From: Sphingomonas sp.
GTDB lineage: Bacteria; Pseudomonadota; Alphaproteobacteria; Sphingomonadales; Sphingomonadaceae
DNA length: 64,000 nucleotides
Reading direction: 5' to 3'
NCBI GenBank assembly: GCA_017418975.1
Contig: JAFOMG010000008.1
Coordinates: 16,867-80,866, forward strand
The notes under the pieces: model-generated
What the model was told of the DNA's origin: nothing
Seen by the model: only the letters and a program-made list of their open reading frames with translations
Databases searched by the model: none
Shown: in pieces, positions 25,945-34,715 of the stretch
Layout: each line of letters starts with the position of its first letter
Position numbering within the stretch: the stretch's first letter is position 1
Made by a program: the position numbers and the translations under genes

Positions 25945-25980
25945 ATGCCGCATTTCGACCGTCCGGTGCCGCGTGACTGA
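25945..25980 (+). CDS. Possible 11-codon upstream reading frame overlapping the permease start
   Basis: ATG at 25945, with an AGGGGAG ribosome-binding site 8 bp upstream, opens MPHFDRPVPRD and stops at 25978-25980, overlapping the GTG proposed for the AmpG-like gene (25973). The GTG itself has no visible ribosome-binding site. The small frame could therefore deliver ribosomes to the permease by termination-reinitiation, or mark a sequence error in the true start. No function for the peptide is claimed. Confidence 0.35.
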   Translation: MPHFDRPVPRD

Positions 25981-27520
25981 CGCGCCGAGTCCCCCCGCGG
26001 CGCCCACGATCCGCCCGGGTTTCGGCAGGCTGGCGCTGTATCTGCTGCTCGGTTTCGCCGCGGGCCTGCCCTTCTACATGTTCAACGCCGTGCTGCTGCT
26101 CCGGCTGGCCAAGCATGGCGTGGACATCGTGACGGTCGGCTTCTTCGCCTGGGTGGCGCTGCTGCCCACCTTCAAGTTCGCCTGGGCGCCGCTGCTCGAC
26201 AAATATGACGTGCCCGGCTTCGGCCGCTTCTGGGGCAAGAGGCGCGGCTGGATCATGCTGTCGCAGCTGGGCATCTTCCTCTCGACGGTGGCAATGGCGC
26301 TCACCTCGTCCGACGCCAATCTGCAGGTGACCGCGCTGTTCGCGGTGCTGCTCGCCTTCTGGACGACCACGCTGGAAGTCGCCGCCGATGCCTGGCGCAT
26401 CGAACTGGCGCCGACCCAGGAGGAACAGGGGCCGATGGTGGCGGCCAACCTGTGGGGCTATCGCAGCGCCATGGTCGCGGCCGGCAGCGGCGCGATCTAC
26501 ATCGCGGCGAAGAGCGACTGGACCACCGCCTATCTGGTGATCGCGGCGGCGGCCTTCCTCCCCTTCCCCATCCTCGCCTGCATGCGGCCCGATCCCGGAC
26601 ATGGCGGCGGGCGCGGTACCGCGCTCGTCACCGGCATCCTCGCCAGCGCGGTAGTGCTCGGCGGCAGCCTGGCCATCGCCGCCGCGGTCGGCTGGGCGCT
26701 GCTCGCCGCGCTGGGATCGGTCGGGCTCGATAATCCGGACATCGTCAAATACTGGGTATTCGCGGTCGCGCTGCTGCCCTTCGTCGCGCTGGGCGCGGCG
26801 GTGCCGTGGATCAGGAAGCTGCCGCCGAGCCACCGGCTGCTCACCACTTCCGGGCTCGCCCCCTATCTAAACGTCGCCTGGCGTTATGGGCTGGTGGTGA
26901 TCCCGATCCTGCTGTTCGTCTCCGTCTACCGCATGGGCGACGTGATGGCGCTCACGCTCTCGCATCCGCTGTTCAACGCGCTGGGCTACAGCCTCGAGGC
27001 GATCGCCGTCGCCGATGGCGCGGTGGCGCTGCTCTCGTCCATGCTCGGCGTCGCGCTGGGCGGCTGGCTGGCGGCCAAGGCACCGATGGGCTGGGCGCTG
27101 GTGATCGGCGCGATCATGTCCGCGCTCAGCAACTGGATCTTCGCCTGGCTCGCCTATCAGGCGCCGGGCGGACCGGTCTGGTTCTCGCTGCTCGGCGTGC
27201 AGGTGACCGCGGGCGATTTCGACCTCTACCTCGCCATGGCGCTCGACCAGTTCGGGCATGGCTTCGAAGGGGCGGTGTTCGTCGTCTACCTGTCCCTGCT
27301 GGTCAATCCGCGTTTCCCGGGCACGCAATATGCGCTGCTCTCGGGCCTCGCCTTCCTGATCCCCAGGCTGCTCGCCGGCCTTTCGGGCGTGTTCCAGAAG
27401 GCGATCGGCTATGACGGCTTCTTCATCATGGCGGGCACGATGAGCGTCGCCGCGCTGGTCTTCGTGCCGTTCATCGTGCGCGCGAGGCCCCGGCCGGACG
27501 GCGAGGCGGTGGCGGCATGA
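25973..27520 (+). CDS. AmpG-like MFS permease (muropeptide permease family)
   Basis: 515-residue inner-membrane transporter with about 14 predicted helices. It follows the AmpG pattern: LGFAAGLPFYMF in helix 1, VGFFAWVALLPTFKFAWAPLLDKY, GKRRGWIMLSQ in the first cytoplasmic loop, and DAWRIELAPTQEEQG..ANLWGYR, equivalent to the DAWKTDVLPAEE region of E. coli AmpG. AmpG imports GlcNAc-anhydroMurNAc peptides during cell-wall recycling. The start is a GTG at 25973 without a clear ribosome-binding site, preceded by an 11-codon frame. It is coupled by ATGA to a serine hydrolase and then to an M19 dipeptidase, consistent with uptake and breakdown of muropeptides or related peptides. Confidence 0.85.
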   Translation: MTDAPSPPAAPTIRPGFGRLALYLLLGFAAGLPFYMFNAVLLLRLAKHGVDIVTVGFFAWVALLPTFKFAWAPLLDKYDVPGFGRFWGKRRGWIMLSQLGIFLSTVAMALTSSDANLQVTALFAVLLAFWTTTLEVAADAWRIELAPTQEEQGPMVAANLWGYRSAMVAAGSGAIYIAAKSDWTTAYLVIAAAAFLPFPILACMRPDPGHGGGRGTALVTGILASAVVLGGSLAIAAAVGWALLAALGSVGLDNPDIVKYWVFAVALLPFVALGAAVPWIRKLPPSHRLLTTSGLAPYLNVAWRYGLVVIPILLFVSVYRMGDVMALTLSHPLFNALGYSLEAIAVADGAVALLSSMLGVALGGWLAAKAPMGWALVIGAIMSALSNWIFAWLAYQAPGGPVWFSLLGVQVTAGDFDLYLAMALDQFGHGFEGAVFVVYLSLLVNPRFPGTQYALLSGLAFLIPRLLAGLSGVFQKAIGYDGFFIMAGTMSVAALVFVPFIVRARPRPDGEAVAA

Positions 27521-28521
27521 TCGAGGCTGCCTTCGCCCCGGCCGCCGAAGCGGTGGCCGCGGGTCGCATCCCGGGCGCCACGCTGGGCGTGGTGGCGGCG
27601 GACGGGCGCCGCTGGGTCACGCATGACGGCCTGGCCGCGCGCGTCCCCGAGCCCGAGCCGCTGACGCTCGACCATTGGTTCGACCTGGCCTCGGTCTCCA
27701 AGGTGGTGGCGACGACGACGATGATCCTGCGCCTGGCCGAGGAAGGGCGGATCGACCTCGACGCCCCGCTGACCAGCGCGATCCCGGACCTGCGCCAATA
27801 TGACCTGGCGGGCGCCTATGAGCGCACGTTGACGTTCAGGGATTGCCTGGCGCACCGCACGCTGTTTCCCGCGGTCGAGCCGATCTACACCTATGGCGAC
27901 GACCCCCAGCGGCTGCGCGCCTTCGTGCTCCAGCGCGAATGGAAGCATATTCCCGAGCCGGTCTATTCGGACATCAACTTCCTGCTGCTCGGCATCGCGA
28001 TCGAGCGGGTGACGGGCGCGCCCCTCGGCGAATGGCCGCTGGGCCCGGGCCTGAGCTATGGGCCGCCGCCGGGGCCGGCGGTGGCCACCGAGCGCTGCAT
28101 GTGGCGAAACCGCGTGCTCAAGGGCGAGGTGCATGACGAGAATTGCGCGGCGATGGGCGGGCAGACCGGCCATGCCGGGCTGTTCGGCACCGTGGCCGGC
28201 GTGCTCGATTTCGCGCACGGCGTGCTGGCCGGCAGCTTCTCGGCCGCGATGCTCGCGGCGATCCGCACCCCGCAATATTCGCACCGCACCTGCGGCTGGG
28301 AGCGCAAGTTCGCCGGCTGGTCGGGCGGGCAGGCCTGTTCGGACGAGACGATCGGGCACACCGGCTTCACCGGCACCGGCCTGTGGATCGATTTCGAACG
28401 CGGGCTCGCCTGGACCCTGCTCACCAATCGCGTCCATCCGACGCGCCATTTCGACAGCGGCATCTTCGTGCTGCGCCCCGCGACGGGGGATGCCGTCATC
28501 AACGCCTGGGAGGCCCTATGA
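27517..28521 (+). CDS. Serine hydrolase, beta-lactamase/DD-peptidase family, probably cytoplasmic
   Basis: 334-residue PF00144-type enzyme with SVSK (SxxK), YSDIN (YxN-like) and an HTGFTGTG box replacing KTG. Unlike the copy at 21505, no signal peptide is present (IEAAFAPAAEAVAAGRIPG), so it should act in the cytoplasm on what the AmpG-like permease brings in. Overlaps with both neighbours are 4-bp ATGA junctions, so the three genes form one tightly coupled operon. A D-amino-acid peptidase or esterase role on muropeptide products is inferred; beta-lactamase activity is unlikely for a cytoplasmic protein. Confidence 0.82.
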   Translation: MIEAAFAPAAEAVAAGRIPGATLGVVAADGRRWVTHDGLAARVPEPEPLTLDHWFDLASVSKVVATTTMILRLAEEGRIDLDAPLTSAIPDLRQYDLAGAYERTLTFRDCLAHRTLFPAVEPIYTYGDDPQRLRAFVLQREWKHIPEPVYSDINFLLLGIAIERVTGAPLGEWPLGPGLSYGPPPGPAVATERCMWRNRVLKGEVHDENCAAMGGQTGHAGLFGTVAGVLDFAHGVLAGSFSAAMLAAIRTPQYSHRTCGWERKFAGWSGGQACSDETIGHTGFTGTGLWIDFERGLAWTLLTNRVHPTRHFDSGIFVLRPATGDAVINAWEAL

Positions 28522-29702
28522 TCTCGTTGCTAGCCCTCGCCATCGCCCTGTCCGGGCCCGATAGCGACACGCCCAGCCCCGCCGACCGGCTGGCCCACGA
28601 CCAGATGCTGGTGCTCGACACGCATCTCGACACGCCCGAGCTGTTCGAGCATCCGGGCTGGAAGTTCGATCGCTGGCACGACCGCGACTTCGACAAGAGC
28701 CAGGTCGACCTGCCGCGCATGGAGCAGGGCGGGCTCGATGGCGGCTTCTTCGTGATCTATACCGGCCAGGGGCCGCTGACGCCCGAGGGCTATGCGAAGG
28801 CGCGCAACGCGGCGCTGACCCGCGAGATGTGGATCCAGCGCGTCGTCGCCGCCAATGCCGACAAGATGGAATTCGCGACCACGCCCGAGGATGCCTATCG
28901 CATCGCCAAGGCGGGCAAGCGCATCGTCTTCCAGTCGATCGAGAACAGCTATCCGCTGGGCACCGACCTGACATTGCTCAAATGGTATTACGACCAGGGC
29001 GTGCGGATGGCCGGGCCGATCCATTTCCGCAACAACCAGTTCGGCGACAGCGCCACCGACAAGGTGAAGCAGTGGAACGGCCTGTCGCCGCTCGGCAAGC
29101 AATGGGTGGCCGAGATGAACCGGCTGGGCATGCTGATCGACGTCAGCCATTCGTCGGACGACGTGTTCGACCAGGCGCTGGCGCTGTCCAAGGTGCCGAT
29201 CATCGCCTCGCATTCGGGGCCGAGGGCGATCTTCAACCACCCGCGCAACCTGGACGACGAGCGCATGCGCAAGCTGGCCAAGGCGGGCGGCGTGCTCCAG
29301 GTGAACAGCGTCTACCTGGTCGAGGGCGACCATGACGAGGCACGGAACAGGATTTCCAACCGGCAGGACGACTGGTGGGCGCTTTCGGCGGAGGACCAGC
29401 GCAAGCTGATCGCCGACAAGGCCAAGGCGGACGCGACCAATCCCTATCAGGGTGCCGATTTCGAGCTGTTCATGAAGAGCCTGCTTCACTGCATCGCGGT
29501 GATGGGCGTCGATCATGTCGGCATCGGCGCCGATTGGGACGGCGGCGGCGGCGTGCGCGGCATGGAGGACATCACCGCCCTGCCCAAGATCACCGCCCGG
29601 CTGCGCCGCGAGGGCTTCTCCGATACCGATATTGAGAAGATCTGGAGCGGCAACGTGCTGCGCGTGCTGAAGCAGGCGGAGGACGGCGCGGCGAAGAAGT
29701 GA
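28518..29702 (+). CDS. Membrane dipeptidase family metallopeptidase (M19, renal dipeptidase)
   Basis: 394-residue dinuclear Zn peptidase. Metal ligands are visible in DTHLDTPE (HxD), a bridging Glu in SIENSYPLG, DVSHSS and ASHSGPRAIFNHPRN, with the terminal GADWDGGGG loop. M19 enzymes cleave dipeptides, accept D-amino acids at the C-terminal side and can open beta-lactams. A short hydrophobic N-terminus (ISLLALAIALS) suggests export. It is third in the permease operon via ATGA overlap. Together with the serine hydrolase it could release D-Ala or other D-residues from cell-wall peptides. A perfect palindrome ends the operon. Confidence 0.9.
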   Translation: MISLLALAIALSGPDSDTPSPADRLAHDQMLVLDTHLDTPELFEHPGWKFDRWHDRDFDKSQVDLPRMEQGGLDGGFFVIYTGQGPLTPEGYAKARNAALTREMWIQRVVAANADKMEFATTPEDAYRIAKAGKRIVFQSIENSYPLGTDLTLLKWYYDQGVRMAGPIHFRNNQFGDSATDKVKQWNGLSPLGKQWVAEMNRLGMLIDVSHSSDDVFDQALALSKVPIIASHSGPRAIFNHPRNLDDERMRKLAKAGGVLQVNSVYLVEGDHDEARNRISNRQDDWWALSAEDQRKLIADKAKADATNPYQGADFELFMKSLLHCIAVMGVDHVGIGADWDGGGGVRGMEDITALPKITARLRREGFSDTDIEKIWSGNVLRVLKQAEDGAAKK

Positions 29703-29706
29703 TCCA

Positions 29707-29740
29707 CTTCTCCCTCTCCCCTGCAGGGGAGAGGGAGAAG
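29707..29740. terminator. 34-bp perfect palindrome between convergent genes
   Basis: A 17-bp arm (C-rich, CTTCTCCCTCTCCCCTG) is followed directly by its exact complement. It fills nearly the whole gap between the M19 gene and dacB, and its core matches the hairpin at 12773-12804. Bidirectional termination is the likely role. Confidence 0.65.
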
Positions 29741-29741
29741 G

Positions 29742-31181
29742 CTAGTTCCCCGCCGCCACGATGTTCAGCGCGTCGTCCAGATATTTGGTCGCGCTCGCGT
29801 CCTGCGGCACGTCGTTGGCGTAGAAGGCGAAGATATAAGTCTTGCCGCTTGCCCCGGTGAAATAGCCGGCGAGCGCGTTGGTGGCGTTGAGCGTGCCGGT
29901 CTTGGCGAAGATCTTGCCCTCCAGCGGCGTGCCCTTGAAGCGGCGGGCCAGCGTGCCGTCCACCCCGCCGATCGGCAGCGTGTCGCGGAACTGCGCGCCC
30001 CAGGGCTGGGCGGCGACCCAGCGCAGCAGCAGCACCGAGCCGCGCGGACTCACCCGGTTGTAGCTCGACATCCCCGAGCCGTCGGAAAAGTCCCAGGCGG
30101 TGCGCGGCACGCCCGCTGTCTCCAGCACCTTCTCGACCTGCGCCATGCCGTCGGCAATCGAACCGCTGCCGCGCAGAGAGGCGACGCGGCGCAGCGCGAG
30201 CTCGGCATGAAGATTCTGGCTGACCTTGTTGATATGCTTGAGGTCCTCGGCCAGAGGCGGCGGCGTCAGCCTGGCCAGGACTTGCTGCGTCGGCTCGAAC
30301 CGGACGAGCGGCAGGCCCTTCTTCTCGCGATATTCGGGATCGTCCTGCGGCCGCAGCGGCCGGTGGCGAGCGCTGGCATTGCCCTTCACCTTTACGCCGC
30401 GCGCCTCGAGCAGCACCTTCAGGCGCCACGCCGCATAGTCGGCAGGGTCGTCGATACCGAGCTTCCAGGTGCGCGGCTTGGCATCCGCGCCGATCGTCCC
30501 GGTGATGCGCAGTTGCTTGCCGTTGGGATCACGGTCCCAGCTCAACTCGGTCTCCGCGCCCGCAACGGTCCTCGCCTGGTTGTCGACGCCGAAATAGGGC
30601 CAGAGCTCGACCTTCGCCGCCTCCCCCGCCTTGGCCGGAGAAACCGTGAGCTTGAGCTCATTGTCGTCGAGCGTCAGCGCCGAAGCGCCGGTGCCGGAGG
30701 AGCTGGGGATGTTGTTCCAGCTCATCCCCGGGCCCCAGCGCTGGTCGGGGAAGATCGTGTCGTCGCCGACGATGTTTCGGACCTGCCTCGTCTTCGCCGC
30801 GACCGCGTCGGCAAGCGTGGCAAGACAGTCGACCGTGCAGTCGTCCGCGCTCGACAGGCGGGCATCGCCGCGCCCCTCCAGCACCACATCGTCGCCCTCC
30901 AGGCGCACCGCGGCGCCGCCGATGGCATCGGGCTGGTTGATGCCGGGCAGGTTCGCGAAGGCGGCGGCGGTGGTGTAGACCTTGGTGTTCGAGGCGGGGA
31001 TGAAGCGGCCGTCGGGATTGATCGCCACGATCTCCCGGCCCGTGTCGTCGGCCACGACCAGGCCAAAGCGCGTGCCGGTCGGCGCCTCGGCAAGCTTGGC
31101 GGCGACGCGCTGCTCCAGCGTCTGCTGGGCGAGCGCGGGCGTGGCGAGCGTAAGGGCGATGCCGAGGACGAAATGCTTCAT
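29742..31181 (-). CDS. dacB: D-alanyl-D-alanine carboxypeptidase/endopeptidase (PBP4, peptidase S13)
   Basis: 479-residue periplasmic low-molecular-weight penicillin-binding protein. The signal peptide ends at ALA (about residue 18). The three active-site motifs are SNTK (Ser64-Lys67), SQN in NKVSQNLHAE, and KTGT near residue 432. A large insertion between SxxK and SxN (about 90-300) is typical of the DacB class. It removes terminal D-Ala or cuts cross-links in peptidoglycan. It is convergent with the permease-hydrolase-dipeptidase operon and divergent from the S9 peptidase operon, in a region rich in D-amino-acid enzymes. Confidence 0.93.
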   Translation of the reverse strand: MKHFVLGIALTLATPALAQQTLEQRVAAKLAEAPTGTRFGLVVADDTGREIVAINPDGRFIPASNTKVYTTAAAFANLPGINQPDAIGGAAVRLEGDDVVLEGRGDARLSSADDCTVDCLATLADAVAAKTRQVRNIVGDDTIFPDQRWGPGMSWNNIPSSSGTGASALTLDDNELKLTVSPAKAGEAAKVELWPYFGVDNQARTVAGAETELSWDRDPNGKQLRITGTIGADAKPRTWKLGIDDPADYAAWRLKVLLEARGVKVKGNASARHRPLRPQDDPEYREKKGLPLVRFEPTQQVLARLTPPPLAEDLKHINKVSQNLHAELALRRVASLRGSGSIADGMAQVEKVLETAGVPRTAWDFSDGSGMSSYNRVSPRGSVLLLRWVAAQPWGAQFRDTLPIGGVDGTLARRFKGTPLEGKIFAKTGTLNATNALAGYFTGASGKTYIFAFYANDVPQDASATKYLDDALNIVAAGN

Positions 31182-31303
31182 GCCGCAAGCGTAACTCCCG
31201 CCACCGAGCCTGCAAACCCGCGATCATTCAGAGGAGTCGCCCGGGCATAACCATGGCGCATGCCGGCATTGTACGGGCAACATCGGCCCGGCACCTTCGC
31301 GGC

Positions 31304-33319
31304 ATGAACCTGATGCGGGCCACCTTGAAACCCCTGGCCGCGATGGTGGTGGCGTTCGCCCCGCCGGCGCTGGCCCAGACCGACGACCTGGCCGCGGCGC
31401 TCGCCCTGCCGGTCGCCAGCCAGATGGCCGGCGCACGCGACGTGCCGCGCTTCGCCTGGGTGGAGAACCGCGCCGGCGTGCGCAACCTGTGGGTGGCGGA
31501 TGCGGGGCGGCAGGCCCGGCAGGTCACGCGCCATGCCGAGGACGACGGCATGATGCTCTACGATCCGGCGCTCAGCCCCGACGGCCGGCGCCTGGCATAT
31601 GTGCGCGGCGGGGACGACGAGTTCCCCGACGGCAAGATCCCCAATACCGCCTCGGCCGCGTTCACGCCGGGGCAGCAGGTGTTCGTCGTTGAAGACGGTG
31701 GAGATCCCACACCGATCGGAGACGGACACCTGCCCGTTTTCTCGCCCGACGGGCAGCGCATCGCCTTCACCCGGCGCGGCGAGCTGTGGCTGTGGCAGGC
31801 GGGCAAGGCGGCGCGGATCGCCGCGGTTCCGGGCGAGGTCAGCGACCTGAAATGGACGCCCGACGGCAAGCGGCTGCTCTTCGTCGACAATCGCAACGAT
31901 CACGCCTTCGTCGCGCTGCTCGACGCGGATGGCGGCCGGCTGACCTATATGGAGCCGGCGCTCGGCTATTCGGTGGAGCCGGCGCTTTCGCCCGGTGGGG
32001 ACCAGGTCGCCTATATCCAGTATCTCGATCCGCCCGCCGGCGCGGCGCGGGACGGCGGCCCCTATTGGTCGATCCGGGTGGCCGACGCCGCGACGGGCAA
32101 GGCCCGCACGGTCTGGACCGCCCCCCAGGGCATGGGCGGCCGCTATTACGGCACGCGCCAGCACAATCTCTGGTGGAGCAAGGGCGGCCGGCTGCTCTTC
32201 CCTTGGGAGCGAAGCGGCTTCCTGCACGTCTATGCGATCGACGCGGCCAAGGGCGGCGAGCCCCAGGCGCTGACCGCCGGCGGGTTCGAGGTCGAGACCT
32301 TCGTGCTCGGCGCCGACGACATGGTTACCTTCGCCGCCAATGCCGACGAGGCCGATCGGCGGCATTTCTGGCAGGTGCCGGCAAGCGGCGGGGCGGCGAA
32401 GCGCGTGACCGACGGCAAGGGCAGCGAGAGCCTGCCCGTCTTCGCGGGCGGGCTGCTGGCGGGGATCGCCGCCGATGCGCGCCATCCGGCCCATCCGGTG
32501 CTGGCGAAGGGCCTGGCGCCGCTGGGCGACACGGCGGAGCTGAAGGGCGCGGTGGCGCCCGAGGCGGTGACCTACCGCGCCGAGGACGGCGTTACCGTGC
32601 ATGCCCAACTGTTCCGTGGCCAGGGCAAGGGCCCGCGCCCGGCTCTGGTCTTCGTCCATGGCGGGCCGCGGCGCCAGATGCTGCTCGGCTTCCACCATGC
32701 CCAATATTATTCGAACGCCTATGTGATGAACCAGGCGCTGGCAGCGCGGGGCTATACGGTGCTCTCGGTCAATTATCGCAGCGGCACCGGCTATGGACAG
32801 GCGTTCCGCGATGCGCCGGGGATCGCCCGCGACGGCGCCTCCGAATATCGCGACGTGCTCGCCGGCGGGCGCTGGCTCGCGGCGCAGAAGGACGTGGCGC
32901 CCGGCCGGATCGGCATCTGGGGCGGCAGCTGGGGCGGCTATCTGACCGCGCTGGCGCTGGCGCGGAACAGCGACCTGTTCAAGGCGGGCGCGGACTTCCA
33001 CGGCGTCCACACCATGCTGCGCAATGTCGAGAACAACCTGTCCCCCGAGCAACAGGCGGCCGCGCGGCAGAAACAGTGGGACAGCTCGCCGATGGGCGCG
33101 ATCGGCACCTGGCGCTCGCCGGTGCTGCTCGTGCACGGCGATGACGACCGGAATGTCGATTTCGGCCAGTCGCTGCTGCTCGCCCGCGAGCTGGCGGCAC
33201 GGCGCATCCCGCACGAGGTGCTGGTGTTCCCCAATGAGCGCCATGAATTCTTCCGCTATGCGGACTGGCTCACCGCCTATCGCCGCACCATTTCCTTCTT
33301 CGACGGGCATCTGAAATGA
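31304..33319 (+). CDS. S9 family prolyl-oligopeptidase-like serine peptidase
   Basis: 671-residue exported peptidase with an N-terminal beta-propeller of WD40-like repeats (FSPDGQRIAF, WTPDGKRLLF) and a C-terminal alpha/beta hydrolase. The catalytic Ser is in GGSWGGY, with Asp in GDDDRNV and His in NERHEFF. Such dipeptidyl-peptidase-like enzymes cut small peptides in the periplasm. The ATG at 31304 (signal peptide ending ALA) is preferred; another ATG is three codons downstream. Its stop overlaps the amidohydrolase start (ATGA). Sphingomonad S9 enzymes of this shape include lasso-peptide isopeptidases, but no lasso genes are nearby. Confidence 0.87.
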   Translation: MNLMRATLKPLAAMVVAFAPPALAQTDDLAAALALPVASQMAGARDVPRFAWVENRAGVRNLWVADAGRQARQVTRHAEDDGMMLYDPALSPDGRRLAYVRGGDDEFPDGKIPNTASAAFTPGQQVFVVEDGGDPTPIGDGHLPVFSPDGQRIAFTRRGELWLWQAGKAARIAAVPGEVSDLKWTPDGKRLLFVDNRNDHAFVALLDADGGRLTYMEPALGYSVEPALSPGGDQVAYIQYLDPPAGAARDGGPYWSIRVADAATGKARTVWTAPQGMGGRYYGTRQHNLWWSKGGRLLFPWERSGFLHVYAIDAAKGGEPQALTAGGFEVETFVLGADDMVTFAANADEADRRHFWQVPASGGAAKRVTDGKGSESLPVFAGGLLAGIAADARHPAHPVLAKGLAPLGDTAELKGAVAPEAVTYRAEDGVTVHAQLFRGQGKGPRPALVFVHGGPRRQMLLGFHHAQYYSNAYVMNQALAARGYTVLSVNYRSGTGYGQAFRDAPGIARDGASEYRDVLAGGRWLAAQKDVAPGRIGIWGGSWGGYLTALALARNSDLFKAGADFHGVHTMLRNVENNLSPEQQAAARQKQWDSSPMGAIGTWRSPVLLVHGDDDRNVDFGQSLLLARELAARRIPHEVLVFPNERHEFFRYADWLTAYRRTISFFDGHLK

Positions 33320-34587
33320 GGTGGCTGATGGTGGCGGCGGCACTGGCCGGGGCGAACGGGGCGCAGGCGCAGGAACGCGCGACGCTGATCCATGGCGCGC
33401 GCGTGTTCGAGGGCATCGGCAAGCCGGCGAAGATCGCCGACGTGCTGATCGAAGGCGGCAAGGTCAGCCGGGTGGGCAAGAAGCTGCGCGTGCCCGAGGG
33501 AACGCAAGTGATCGACGCGACCGGGCTCACGCTGATCCCCGGCCTGCACGACCTGCACATTCACACGCGGCGCGAGGCGTTCACCGAAGCGGCGTCGCTC
33601 CACCGCTTCTATCTGCCTTATCTGCGCGCCGGCGTGACCAGCGTGAACGAATTCTCGGTCTCTACGGAGATGATGCCCGGCATCCGCGCGCTCCAGGCGG
33701 ACACCCCGCACCTCACCCTCGCGGTGCGGCTCGGCGTGCCCGACGGGCACGGCACCGAGAGCCAGTTCACCAACGCGATCACGCTCCAGGTCACCACCCC
33801 GGCCGAGGCGCACGCCGCCATGGCCAAGGCGCTGCCCTACAAGCCCGACATGGTGAAGGTGTTCAACGACGGCTGGCGCTACGGCGACCCCAACCGCCCC
33901 GACCGTCCGAGCATGGACGAACCGACCCTCGCCGCGATCGTCGCCGATGCGCACAAGGCGGGGATCAAGGTGATGACGCACACGGTGACGCTGGAGGGCG
34001 CCAAGATCGCCGCACGCGCCGGGGTGGACTCGGTGGCGCACGGCGTGGGCGACGCGCTGGTCGACGACGAGCTGATCGGCCTGATGCGGAAGCACCACAT
34101 GGCCTATGTCGCCACGCTGGCGACCTATGAGCCGCTCGAGACGCGCATGCTGGCCCCCGAGGAGCTGGCGATGCTCACCCCCGAGCAGCGCGAGCGTGAG
34201 ACCGCGCGGCTGGCCAAGGGCGAGGCGATCGCGCCCTATGACAGCAAGCGCTGGCAGATCATGCGCGAGAATATCCGCCGGCTGAAGGCGGCCGGGATCC
34301 GCATCGGCGTGGGCACGGACACGGGCATCGAGGGCGTCTATCCCGGCTTCGGCGCGCTGCGCGAGATGCGCATCCTGAACGAGCTGGGCTTCACTCCGGC
34401 CGAGGCGATCGAGGCCGGCTCGCGGGTGAGCGCCGACATCATGGGGCGCCGGAAGACCGAGGGCACGATCCGCAAGGGCATGCGCGCCGACCTGGTGCTG
34501 ACCGGCGGGGCACCGGACCTGACCTTTCGCGACCTCTACTCGGTCAAGCGGGTATGGGTAGCGGGGCGCGAGGTCTCGCTCGACTGA
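33316..34587 (+). CDS. Exported amidohydrolase (imidazolonepropionase/dipeptidase-like)
   Basis: 423-residue metal-dependent amidohydrolase with a signal peptide ending at AQA (about residue 19). Metal ligands sit in LHDLHIHT (HxH), MTHTVTLEG, SVAHGVGD and the terminal Asp of GVGTDTGIE. The lysine in MVKVFNDG may be the carbamylated bridging residue. The family includes prolidases and Xaa-Pro dipeptidases such as Sgx9260-type enzymes, so peptide or N-acyl amino acid hydrolysis is plausible. It is coupled by ATGA to the S9 peptidase, so both probably act on the same peptides in the periplasm. The exact substrate is unknown. Confidence 0.82.
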   Translation: MRWLMVAAALAGANGAQAQERATLIHGARVFEGIGKPAKIADVLIEGGKVSRVGKKLRVPEGTQVIDATGLTLIPGLHDLHIHTRREAFTEAASLHRFYLPYLRAGVTSVNEFSVSTEMMPGIRALQADTPHLTLAVRLGVPDGHGTESQFTNAITLQVTTPAEAHAAMAKALPYKPDMVKVFNDGWRYGDPNRPDRPSMDEPTLAAIVADAHKAGIKVMTHTVTLEGAKIAARAGVDSVAHGVGDALVDDELIGLMRKHHMAYVATLATYEPLETRMLAPEELAMLTPEQRERETARLAKGEAIAPYDSKRWQIMRENIRRLKAAGIRIGVGTDTGIEGVYPGFGALREMRILNELGFTPAEAIEAGSRVSADIMGRRKTEGTIRKGMRADLVLTGGAPDLTFRDLYSVKRVWVAGREVSLD

Positions 34588-34588
34588 C

Positions 34589-34709
34589 TCCCCTCCCTGA
34601 AAGGGAGGGATGGGGGTGGGTGGAGGCTCGGCGATACCGAAACCGATCGCCTGACTGCTCCGTATAGCGTGCAAAAATCCACCCCAGCCCCTCCCTTTCA
34701 GGGAGGGGA
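34589..34709. repeat. Two inverted copies of a palindromic intergenic element
   Basis: Hairpin CCCTCCCT-GAA-AGGGAGGG (34591-34609) and hairpin CCCCTCCCT-TTC-AGGGAGGGG (34688-34708) are each followed by a G-rich/C-rich tail, and the second is close to the reverse complement of the first including that tail (GGGTGGA/TCCACCC). About 60 bp of unrelated sequence lies between. The pair sits between convergent genes and resembles a REP doublet; it may also terminate both transcripts. Confidence 0.6.
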
Positions 34710-34715
34710 ACTGCC

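Noticed and set aside
27517-28521. Acquired antibiotic-resistance beta-lactamase
   Set aside because: The protein has no signal peptide and only generic SxxK/YxN/HTG motifs; operon context points to peptide metabolism.
31304-33319. S9 peptidase as a lasso-peptide isopeptidase
   Set aside because: No lasso precursor, cyclase or leader peptidase genes were found within the flanking region; the neighbours are an amidohydrolase and cell-wall enzymes.
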